Shown here: positions 7,501 to 13,908 of the stretch, piece after piece
Numbering within the stretch: the stretch's first letter is position 1
How the letters are laid out: each line of letters opens with the position of its first letter
Origin: Gallionella sp. UBA4737
GTDB taxonomy: Bacteria; Pseudomonadota; Gammaproteobacteria; Burkholderiales; Gallionellaceae
Length of the DNA: 21,947 bases
Reading direction: 5' to 3'
Assembly (NCBI GenBank): GCA_002403995.1
Contig: DHIV01000056.1
Location: 21,185-43,131, forward strand
Made by a program: the position numbers and the translations under genes
Notes under the pieces: generated by a model
Seen by the model: only the letters and a program-made list of their open reading frames with translations
The model's database searches: none
Told to the model about the DNA's origin: nothing

Positions 7501-9988
7501 GCCGGTGAGCGAGCTGGAATGGGCTTTGCAGCTGGATGCATTTGCTCCCGCAGCGCAGCATGCCGAAACAGAAAAACCCAGCATACGCGACGATATGGAA
7601 GAGTCGCAGCTGACGGACAAGGACAAGCTCGCTGCAGCGGTTGCGGGGCCGGCCAGCATGGCAGAAAACGTGCTGCAGCCGCTCGTGCTGACCGTAGCCA
7701 AGCCGGCTGAAGGGTATGCCGAAACAGACAAGCCCAGAGTGTACGATGACGTGGACGAGCAACTTCTACCCGTGTTTCTCGAGGAAGCCGAAGACCTGTG
7801 TCCCAAGATCAGTGAGGCGCTGCGTGCATGGCGCGAACCGCCGCACGATGAACAGCAAGTGCCGCTGTTGAAACGGTTGCTGCATACCATGAAAGGCAGT
7901 GCACGCATGGTGGGCGCGATGCGTATCGGTGAAATTGCCCATGAAATGGAGGACCGCGTGTTGGCGGCTGCAGGACTTCACGAAGAAGCCGGGTATTGGG
8001 ATGTGCTGGAAAGCGATTTCGATCGCATTATGGCTTTGCTCGAAGAGTTGCGCGGCAGCAAACCTGCTGAAGAGCCAAAACCGGTCCCGACCGGGCGTCG
8101 TGCGACGGATCAACCGGCGGGGGTCGAACGCAGGGCGGATCGGCGCGCGCTGGAACCGGGTGCGGAGCGTGTAGTGCTCGGCAATATGCTGCGCGTACGT
8201 TCCGACGTGGTGGATCGGCTGGTGAACGAAGCCGGTGAAATCAATGTGGCGCGCTCGCGCGTGGAAGCGGAAATGCGTGTTCTAAAGGAAAGTCTGCTGG
8301 AATTGACGGCCAGCGTGATGCGCCTGCGCCAGCAATTGCGCGAGGTGGAGATCCAGGCAGAGAGCCAGATGCAGGCGCGCGTCTCATTGGCAAGGGATAG
8401 CGCCGAGCAGTTTGACCCGCTTGAATTTGACCGTTTTACCCGATTGCAGGAATTGACACGCTTCATGAACGAAAGCGTGCATGACGTGCAAACCGTGCAG
8501 CAATCGATGCTGAAAAACCTGGAAGAAACCGCTGTCGTGATGCTGGCGCAGGGGCGTCTTAACCGCGAGTTGCAGCAAGGTTTGATGAACGTACGCATGG
8601 TGTCGTTCAACAGCATCACCGACCGCCTGTACCGCATCGTGCGACAAACCTGCAAGGAATTGAACAAACGCGCCAACCTTGAATTGCAGGGCACGAACGT
8701 AGAGCTGGACCGTAGCGTGCTGGAAAAAATGATTGCGCCGTTCGAGCACTTATTGCGCAATTCCATCGTTCATGGCCTGGAAAACGACCAGCAGCGCGCG
8801 CAGAGCGGCAAGCTGCCGATCGGTGAAATCCGCCTGAGTGTGCGCCAGGAAAGCAACGAAGTGGTGTTTGAATTCAACGATGACGGTGCCGGCCTGAACT
8901 ATTCGAAGCTGCGCGAAAAGGCGATTGCCAACGGTTCGCTGCAGGCCGATGAAGAGGTCAGTGACGATCAATTGGCGCAATTGATCTTTACTCCGGGTCT
9001 TTCCACTGCGACCGAAATTACCGAAATCGCCGGTCGCGGTATCGGCATGGATGTGGTGCGCAGCGAGATTGCCGGGCTGGGCGGGCGTATCGATGTCAGT
9101 TCCAAGCGCGGTGAGGGAACGCAATTTCTCATTCATTTGCCGCTCACGCTGGCGGTCACACAGGTTTTGATGGTTCGTTCCGGCGATGAGATTTACGCGA
9201 TTCCTTCCACCATGATCGAACAAGTCAGACAGGAAAAACCGGCAGAAATGGACGCGCTGTATAGCGAGCGGCAAATCGAATGGCAAGGCAAAGCTTATAT
9301 GCTGCACTATTTGCCGCAGCTGCTGGGCGATATGGAGATTGCCCGGGAAAATCAGCCACGCAACCCGGTGTTGCTGCTGAGCAGCGGCGCGCAGCACATT
9401 GCGCTGCATGTTGACGAATTGCTGGGTAATCAGGAGGCGATGGTAAAAAACATCGGCCCCCAGCTGGCGCGCCTGCCTGGGATCGCCGGCGCAACAGTGT
9501 TGGGTGATGGGAAGGTGGTGCTCATTTTGAATCCGGTGCAACTGGCGCAACGTATCGGCGGCATCGGCAAGACGAAAAAGGCAACCAGCACCAAGACGCT
9601 CATTACCGAACCATTGATCATGGTGGTGGACGACTCCCTCACCGTTCGCAAGATCACCTCGCGCATGCTGGTCCGTGCCGGTTATCAGGTGGTGACCGCG
9701 ACAGACGGTATGGATGCGCTGGAGAAACTGGAGGAGTTCACTCCGGATGTGATGCTGCTTGACATCGAAATGCCGCGCATGGATGGCTTCGCGCTTGCCA
9801 GAGAATTGCGTCGCGAACCAAAGACACAGAATCTGCCCATCATCATGATTACATCCCGTACCGCAGACAAGCACCGCGATTACGCCATGCAACTGGGAGT
9901 CAACACCTACTTGGGCAAGCCTTATCAGGAAGACGAGTTGTTGCAGAATATAGCTGATTTTGTGGCAGTTCATAAATTGGACGCTTGA
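4529..9988 (+). CDS. chpA: ChpA/PilL, multi-Hpt CheA-type hybrid histidine kinase
   Basis: This 1819-residue protein is the kinase of Pil-Chp module 1. An N-terminal ChpA-type region (about 1-560) holds degenerate Hpt-like helices, one with H52 (LHRLLG) and one with N482 where His is expected (LLNQIQGG). A Pro/Ala/Val/Glu-rich linker follows (about 563-672). Hpt domains come next, with H721 (FHTLKGSGRM) and H1119 (LHTMKGSARM), and between them an altered one with H890 (HTLAG, Lys replaced by Ala). The kinase core has P3 from about 1220, the N-box near 1410 (LLRNSIVHG), DDGAG, GRGIGMD near 1503, and a CheW-like domain. A receiver (about 1696-1815, D1745 in LLDIEMPRMDG) ends it. Only ATG 4529 is available as a start, and it lacks an obvious Shine-Dalgarno sequence. 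P. aeruginosa ChpA is larger and has more Hpt domains. Confidence 0.93.
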   Translation: MTNSAQFDRNTLAAVKPGVDGALAEISAQLELYLGAPADNAAALEVVRSELHRLLGVLKMVGLDGAAVFCAELELTLSELATNPQQVSAMHRDVLRRALFAVTHYLDTLANGADNAALRLFPQYQELQQLRGLEMSFELDLFYPNLDVELPKQMLDLPVQSDAMAHLKRLRGQYQQNLLKWLRQDDAALSVQLMQQAVDGALRCAPQDGSRAFWWVSYGLLDCLKFGGLPPEMNVRKLLGRIDQQMRAVVEGNAGDVNPVMNEMLYLIGQSHAVSEQVEEIKQVYSLDQYLPELSALSPGEVDQMLNLMRDQLRVAEESWEQCAQGDGAACEKFIKHVEQIALQSDKLDRDVLQYLAKQIQVLSQYASSPEHARPIAMDMAMALLLLGSGIENYRRIGSSFQEQARILSERMQAAVKQQPEDTKRLTELVDLHYQMEQRGDVMGPLANEMLVNLQHVEQGLNAFFNNAVKRDELPELLRLLNQIQGGLRISSLQHAEKLLASIQDHVGRFTKREDALRPAERYALADAMSALENYMQHLTHGQAGDVSRLKAALVEMVNLDQAPEPAAVAPVEAPKVLAPKEIAPVKPSRVSVPVEIAPLEPLPVPEPAAIVPAEQPQVPEPATIVPLEFPVSAPAAPAELAFEPLEFVPAELPPAAPVENKPTEPTKPHVTIASDEDQELLDIFLEEAQEVLSTMRSNLETCQLHPDSHEPLVSIRRGFHTLKGSGRMVGLTDLGEVAWCVERAMNRWLQENKTATPGLLNLINAAVQSFAGWVDTLGNHGKLVIGAEDLIAAAQQVENGLDSEVRLAAATSGEMPASGTDSGQASEAPAPAPPETTAMGGEAALSSAALFNIANAELKQNVAVLHQQLDELRAAAPPVVQYDFMRAAHTLAGVSRTMKFAAVVELASALEGWLQTRLENPFTLSGIQVQMLDQSIAALDGMIQGICDEEMPQMRSDLVNQLLADKDNLSESAQEPTSAEAVSGQLVSEEPVSELEWALQLDAFAPAAQHAETEKPSIRDDMEESQLTDKDKLAAAVAGPASMAENVLQPLVLTVAKPAEGYAETDKPRVYDDVDEQLLPVFLEEAEDLCPKISEALRAWREPPHDEQQVPLLKRLLHTMKGSARMVGAMRIGEIAHEMEDRVLAAAGLHEEAGYWDVLESDFDRIMALLEELRGSKPAEEPKPVPTGRRATDQPAGVERRADRRALEPGAERVVLGNMLRVRSDVVDRLVNEAGEINVARSRVEAEMRVLKESLLELTASVMRLRQQLREVEIQAESQMQARVSLARDSAEQFDPLEFDRFTRLQELTRFMNESVHDVQTVQQSMLKNLEETAVVMLAQGRLNRELQQGLMNVRMVSFNSITDRLYRIVRQTCKELNKRANLELQGTNVELDRSVLEKMIAPFEHLLRNSIVHGLENDQQRAQSGKLPIGEIRLSVRQESNEVVFEFNDDGAGLNYSKLREKAIANGSLQADEEVSDDQLAQLIFTPGLSTATEITEIAGRGIGMDVVRSEIAGLGGRIDVSSKRGEGTQFLIHLPLTLAVTQVLMVRSGDEIYAIPSTMIEQVRQEKPAEMDALYSERQIEWQGKAYMLHYLPQLLGDMEIARENQPRNPVLLLSSGAQHIALHVDELLGNQEAMVKNIGPQLARLPGIAGATVLGDGKVVLILNPVQLAQRIGGIGKTKKATSTKTLITEPLIMVVDDSLTVRKITSRMLVRAGYQVVTATDGMDALEKLEEFTPDVMLLDIEMPRMDGFALARELRREPKTQNLPIIMITSRTADKHRDYAMQLGVNTYLGKPYQEDELLQNIADFVAVHKLDA

Positions 9989-10014
9989 CTGTAAAATCCG
10001 GGCTATACTTAAAT
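9985..10014 (+). promoter_or_regulatory. putative sigma-70 promoter overlapping the chpA stop codon
   Basis: TTGACT (9985-9990) matches the -35 consensus at 5 of 6 positions. It is followed after 18 bp by TTAAAT (10009-10014, 4 of 6 for -10). TATACT (10004-10009) is a better -10 box but lies only 13 bp from this -35. The -35 contains the chpA TGA. The downstream leader to 10075 is AT-rich. Such a promoter would drive module 2 separately from module 1. This is inferred from sequence match only. Confidence 0.4.
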
Positions 10015-10075
10015 TGTTGTTAGTTATTGTAATTTGTTGGAGTCGAATACGTGTTAATCCAACACCAGAGACCAC

Positions 10076-10924
10076 ATGACCACCAAACAAAAAGAAACTT
10101 ACTCAGTTGAGGTCATCGGCTTTAGCCAAACTGAGCTGATGGCGCTAGCCAGCGTTTTCGAACTTTCCTCGCGCCGCGTGCCAAAGTTTGCGCGTCACAT
10201 CACGGCGGGAACCCCCGCTGATATTCTGCTGGTTGACGCAAATGACATGGAGGCAGTCAGGCTTCTTCTTGAGCGCAATGCAGCAGGCTTTATCCCGACA
10301 ATCCTGATTGGCGATTCGAACCGCGGAACCAGCTGGCCGGTGTTGCCGCGGCCAATTCGGTGGATGAAACTTTTCCAGGCGTTCGATGCGGCGGTTGCTG
10401 CGCCTTCAGCCGAGGCGATAGCGAAACCGGTTGAGGTGCCTGCACCGCCCAAAGTTGCGGCGGCGGTTCAAGCCCCCGCCCCGACCCCTGTCCCGGCAGC
10501 TCCCGTTGCAAGGACCGCTGGTGAGGCGTCGGGCGCATGGCAGGCACAGAATCCCAGGGCGGACTGGGTGCTTGTGGTGGATGACAACCAAACGGTGCGC
10601 GAATTCATGAAGAGCAAACTTGCCGCGTTCAGTTTCAACGTTGATTATGCTGAAAGCGGCGAACAGGCTATCGGCTTCACCGGCCAGAAACATTATGCCT
10701 GCATATTTCTTGACGTTGTCATGCCCGGCATAGACGGATATCAAGTGTGCAAGCTGATCAAGTCCAACAGATCGGCCCAAAAGACGGCGGTCGTCATGCT
10801 GACCAGCAAGGATTCACCGTTCGACAAGATACGCGGCAGCATGTCCGGTTGCGATGCCTATCTTACCAAGCCTGTCGACGAAGAAAAGTTGCTGGAAACG
10901 ATAGCCAAGTTTTTGCCCGGCTGA
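10076..10924 (+). CDS. PilG-like response regulator with extra N-terminal pseudo-receiver domain
   Basis: The protein has 282 residues. The C-terminal half (about 160-282) is a full receiver of PilG type, with VLVVDDNQTVR, phospho-acceptor D213 in CIFLDVVMPGIDGYQVCKLIK, MLTSKDSPFDKIRG and LTKPV. The N-terminal 1-105 looks like a receiver fold without catalytic residues. Its first strand, VEVIGFSQTE, lacks the acidic pair, D54 lies in ILLVDAND at the phospho-acceptor place, and RPIRWMKLFQAFD resembles the KP-loop and last helix. An Ala/Pro-rich linker (about 108-150) joins the two. The start is ATG 10076, since a TAA lies just upstream in frame; the Shine-Dalgarno is weak. It occupies the pilG position of module 2 and is followed 18 bp later by a PilH paralogue. 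Confidence 0.85.
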   Translation: MTTKQKETYSVEVIGFSQTELMALASVFELSSRRVPKFARHITAGTPADILLVDANDMEAVRLLLERNAAGFIPTILIGDSNRGTSWPVLPRPIRWMKLFQAFDAAVAAPSAEAIAKPVEVPAPPKVAAAVQAPAPTPVPAAPVARTAGEASGAWQAQNPRADWVLVVDDNQTVREFMKSKLAAFSFNVDYAESGEQAIGFTGQKHYACIFLDVVMPGIDGYQVCKLIKSNRSAQKTAVVMLTSKDSPFDKIRGSMSGCDAYLTKPVDEEKLLETIAKFLPG

Positions 10925-10942
10925 AACTAACCAAGAGAGAAT

Positions 10943-11305
10943 ATGACAGTACGCAAGGTTTTATGCGTTGACGATTCAGCCGCTGAGCTCGTCCAGTTTA
11001 AAAAAATCGTGTTAAGCGCGAATCTGGAGTTTTTTTCCGCGACCAATGGCAAGGATGCCATTCAGTGCGCAAAATCCGAAATGCCCGATCTGATTTTCCT
11101 CGACATTGTCATGTTGGGCATGGATGGTTTCGCTGTGATGCGTGAATTGCAGAAAGAGCCGGCGACAAAAGACATTCCAGTCGTTTTCGTTTCCAGCAAA
11201 AGCCAGAAGGCCGATCAGGCTTGGGCAAAAATGCAGGGAGCCAAAGGCTTTGTACCCAAGCCCATCAATGAGCAAGCGATACTGGAAGAAATCGGGAAGT
11301 TTTGA
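10943..11305 (+). CDS. PilH-like single-domain response regulator (second copy)
   Basis: This 120-residue receiver is clearly related to the PilH at 1231-1596. It has D10/D11 (LCVDDSAAE), D54 in IFLDIVMLGMDGF, S84/S85 in place of the usual Thr, K106 (VPKPI), and a PilH-like SQKADQAWAKMQGAKGF segment. One oddity is that the normally conserved Pro after the phospho-acceptor (VMPG) is Leu here (VMLG, residue 58), which may alter the beta3-alpha3 loop. AGAGAGA lies just before the ATG. It follows the PilG-like gene after 18 bp, so the two are likely one operon. The likely role is a second output or phosphate sink for the module-2 kinase. Confidence 0.88.
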   Translation: MTVRKVLCVDDSAAELVQFKKIVLSANLEFFSATNGKDAIQCAKSEMPDLIFLDIVMLGMDGFAVMRELQKEPATKDIPVVFVSSKSQKADQAWAKMQGAKGFVPKPINEQAILEEIGKF

Positions 11306-11368
11306 ATAGCTTCTGCTTAACAGGCAACGCAAAGAGAAAAAAGGTGGACCTAAGCCATACGTCGTGTG

Positions 11369-11396
11369 TTGACAGAGCCGCCAATTTGCCTATCTC
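11369..11396 (+). promoter_or_regulatory. putative promoter upstream of the second CheW-type gene
   Basis: A perfect -35 hexamer TTGACA (11369-11374) is followed after 16 bp by TATCTC (11391-11396), a poor -10 with 3 of 6 matches. It lies in the 119-bp gap between the second pilH-like gene and the CheW-type gene. Only the -35 is convincing. Confidence 0.3.
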
Positions 11397-11424
11397 AAGA
11401 CACTTAATTTCATAAGGGGTGCCG

Positions 11425-11958
11425 ATGGAGCCGGACCAGACAATCGACATCAACGCCCTCAAGGCGCAGGTCGATGCCGAAATTGCAGCCCGTCTGTTGA
11501 TCGAAGCCGATTCTGCACGCTACATTCAGCGTCGCGGGTTTTGCGTCGGCGACCTTAAATTACTCGTGCCCTTGGACGCTGCCAGCGAGGTGCTGGAAAT
11601 GCCGCCTTTGTTTCGGCTGCCGGGAGCACCCACCGGAATCGTAGGGCTCGCGAATCGCCACGGGCGCGTGGTGCCGGCGATGGATTTGTCGGTCTTGTTC
11701 GAAATGTCGTTTGGCCGTGCCGCAAGCTCGTGGCTATTGGTATGTGGCCGGGGGGATGAAGCTGTCGGCCTGGTCATCGATAGCTTGCCGGAACGCAAAA
11801 GCTTTGTTCAGGATGATGAAATCGGGCTTGCCGAGATCAAGCACCCGATTGCAAGCTACGCCAAGGCGGCCTATCGGCAGGGGCAAGATATCTGGATCGA
11901 CATTGATACGGAGGAATTTTTCGCCAAGGTTTTTCGTGTCGAACACTCATCGGTTTGA
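11425..11958 (+). CDS. PilI-like CheW-domain adaptor (second copy)
   Basis: A CheW-domain protein of 177 residues. An N-terminal helix (EIAARLLIEADSARYIQRRG) leads into a CheW beta-sandwich with GDLKLLVPLDAASEVLEMP, the core GIVGLANRHGRVVPAMDLSV, and GLVIDSLPERKSF. The VG-L-R-G-VV core matches CheW receptor/kinase binding strands, although the usual RG dipeptide is replaced by NRHG. I chose ATG 11425, which has AAGGGG (11414-11419) at 5 nt. The in-frame GTG 11419 overlaps that ribosome site. It sits where pilI belongs in module 2, before a PilJ-like receptor, and is presumably the adaptor between that receptor and the 962-residue kinase. Confidence 0.85.
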   Translation: MEPDQTIDINALKAQVDAEIAARLLIEADSARYIQRRGFCVGDLKLLVPLDAASEVLEMPPLFRLPGAPTGIVGLANRHGRVVPAMDLSVLFEMSFGRAASSWLLVCGRGDEAVGLVIDSLPERKSFVQDDEIGLAEIKHPIASYAKAAYRQGQDIWIDIDTEEFFAKVFRVEHSSV

Positions 11959-11984
11959 CACTATTGTTTTGCAATATTTACGCT

Positions 11985-12025
11985 CAACAACGCGCCCGAT
12001 TCGGGTGTTGCGCTGGGTTTTTACA
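11985..12025 (+). terminator. imperfect hairpin followed by T-run, possible attenuator
   Basis: CAACA pairs with TGTTG, and CCCG with CGGG around an ATT loop, with a 5-nt bulge on the left arm. GGGTTTTTAC lies a few bases downstream. It sits between the CheW-type gene and the second receptor gene. The bulge and the distance to the T-run make it a weak terminator or attenuator candidate. Confidence 0.25.
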
Positions 12026-12056
12026 GAAGCTCTGAACGGTATTTCAGGAGAATGTT

Positions 12057-13853
12057 ATGTTTGGAACCATTCGCGCCAAATTGGTTGGCTTAAGTTTCCT
12101 CTCGCTGTTGTTCACCGCCCTGGTGGGCGGGATCGGTTATTACAGCAACGTTGAGCTAGCCGATGTCCTTGTGGACACGCATGGCAAACAAGAGGTGATC
12201 AACACGTATATGCAGGGGAGCATGGGCCAGGACGCGGTACGTGCTGACGTGCTGCAACTCCTTCGTGCATCCAAGAACGGGGATGCGGTGACCTTCAAAG
12301 AAGCATCCAATGATTTGAATGAACACCTCAAAGCGCTGGCTGGCAAGGCCGCCAATAACGGGCTTTCGGAAAGAACCCGGCAGGCGGCTGCAATCGTCAG
12401 CGCGGATGCAAGTGTTTATGCAAAGTTGGCCCAGAGTATCGCCGCACTGGCACAAGCAGATATCGCGAGTGCTGAAGCGCAGTTCAATGTGTTCAATGAA
12501 GCGTACAAAAAGCTGAAGGCCGACCAACTCAAGGTGAATAGTCTGATTGCCAGCGAGACAGCGGAGTCGAACAAAGCCGCAGATGCCACTGCACTGAACA
12601 CCGGCAATACCATACTTGTTGCACTGGTGGCAGCAATCATTCTTTTTTCGTTGTTCGCAAACAACATATATCTACGCATCATGAAGCCGTTGAACCAGTT
12701 GCGGCAGGCTATCAGCAAGGTTGAAGGGGGCCACTATGATGTGCGCGTAAATCTCCACACCCAGGACGAAATAGGCTCTTTGGCGCGCGCATTCGACAAG
12801 TTGATCGATGACCGTATTTCCGCGCTCAAATCCACCGCAAGTGAAAATGAGCGTATCAACAACTCGGTGATCGGGCTATTTGCCTCGATGGGGGCTTTAT
12901 CGGAGAAAGACTTGACGGTGCGCGCGCCGGTGACCGAAGACATCATCGGCACGCTGGGTGACGCGATTAACCAGCTGACCGATGTCATTGCGACCGTGCT
13001 GCACCATGTGACCAAGGTCGCCGGTGTCGTGGAGGACGCGTCGGAACGCATGAAGCAGCAATCGGACGTGGTGAACGAGATGGCAAAGGAGGAAGATGTC
13101 ATCGTGGTGAGGCTGATCTCCAACCTGGAAACCGCGATGGCCTCAATTGGCGAGGTGGCCATATTTGCCCGTGATTCCAACCGGGCTGCGGCGGAAGCCA
13201 CCAAGTCCACCGAAAGTGCGATGCAGACCGTGCAGGCCACATTGGTCGGAATGAACGCGATCCGTGAAACCATTTCCGAGATGGAAAAGCGCATCAAACG
13301 CCTGGGCGAACGTTCCCAGGAAATCTCACAGATCGTCAATCTGATCAACACCATTTCAGAACGTACCCACGTGCTTTCGCTGAATGCCGCGATGCAGGCG
13401 GCCATGGCGGGTGAAGCGGGACGCGGATTTGCGGTGGTGGCGGAGGAAGTCCAGCGTCTGGCGGAAAATTCGCGCCAGGCGACCGGGCAAATCGCCAACC
13501 TGGTACAGAACATACAGGTGGAAACAAACGACACCATCGCGACGGTAAACAAGACCATCGAGCAGGTGGTCAAAGAATCCGACTTGGCATATAGCGCGGG
13601 TGAAAGAATGCGTGAGACGCATGAAGCCACGGCGCGATTGGTGCGGCTGGTCGCCACGATTGCAACCAGTTCCGCTGAACAAACCAAAATCGCCGCAGTC
13701 TTGCGGGCAGCCGCAGACGAAATCGCGCAATTCACCGAGAAGACTGCCGAACAACTCGTCGCACAAAATCAGAGCGCGGCCAGTCTGGTGTCCGCCTCGC
13801 AAAAACTGGTGGATGCGATATCGGTGTTCAAGCTGCCGCCGATGGAAGGTTAG
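12057..13853 (+). CDS. PilJ-like methyl-accepting chemotaxis protein (second copy)
   Basis: A 598-residue receptor. TM1 is about residues 8-28, followed by a helical periplasmic sensor of about 150 residues (4-helix-bundle type), then TM2 about 181-203. A canonical HAMP (MKPLNQLRQAISKVEGGHYD, then DEIGSLARAFD) follows, and then a second HAMP-like segment (LSEKDLTVRAPVTEDIIG) similar to PilJ. The signalling hairpin near 435-470 reads ERTHVLSLNAAMQAAMAGEA and then GRGFAVVAEEVQRLAENS, so the usual EQTN is ERTH. AGGAG (12046-12050) gives a good ribosome site. Its sensor is only about half the size of that in PilJ of module 1, so its input is probably different. It lies between the CheW-type gene and the hybrid kinase. 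Confidence 0.88.
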   Translation: MFGTIRAKLVGLSFLSLLFTALVGGIGYYSNVELADVLVDTHGKQEVINTYMQGSMGQDAVRADVLQLLRASKNGDAVTFKEASNDLNEHLKALAGKAANNGLSERTRQAAAIVSADASVYAKLAQSIAALAQADIASAEAQFNVFNEAYKKLKADQLKVNSLIASETAESNKAADATALNTGNTILVALVAAIILFSLFANNIYLRIMKPLNQLRQAISKVEGGHYDVRVNLHTQDEIGSLARAFDKLIDDRISALKSTASENERINNSVIGLFASMGALSEKDLTVRAPVTEDIIGTLGDAINQLTDVIATVLHHVTKVAGVVEDASERMKQQSDVVNEMAKEEDVIVVRLISNLETAMASIGEVAIFARDSNRAAAEATKSTESAMQTVQATLVGMNAIRETISEMEKRIKRLGERSQEISQIVNLINTISERTHVLSLNAAMQAAMAGEAGRGFAVVAEEVQRLAENSRQATGQIANLVQNIQVETNDTIATVNKTIEQVVKESDLAYSAGERMRETHEATARLVRLVATIATSSAEQTKIAAVLRAAADEIAQFTEKTAEQLVAQNQSAASLVSASQKLVDAISVFKLPPMEG

Positions 13854-13908
13854 CCCTATGACCCGCTGGATCGACGAGCGGCCCATGAGCCCATAATCCC
13901 GGATCAAT

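Noticed and set aside
8750..10090. 446-codon open frame on the minus strand across the chpA kinase core
   Set aside because: It is antisense to the strongly conserved P4, CheW-like and receiver domains of chpA, and its product resembles nothing known. It arises from codon bias of the real gene.
12734..13735. 333-codon minus-strand open frame inside the second PilJ-like gene
   Set aside because: Ser/Thr/Ala-rich mirror of MCP coiled-coil codons; no family features and no ribosome site of note.
13858..13896. 12-codon ORF between the second receptor gene and the hybrid kinase
   Set aside because: Too short, no ribosome site, no resemblance to known leader peptides.
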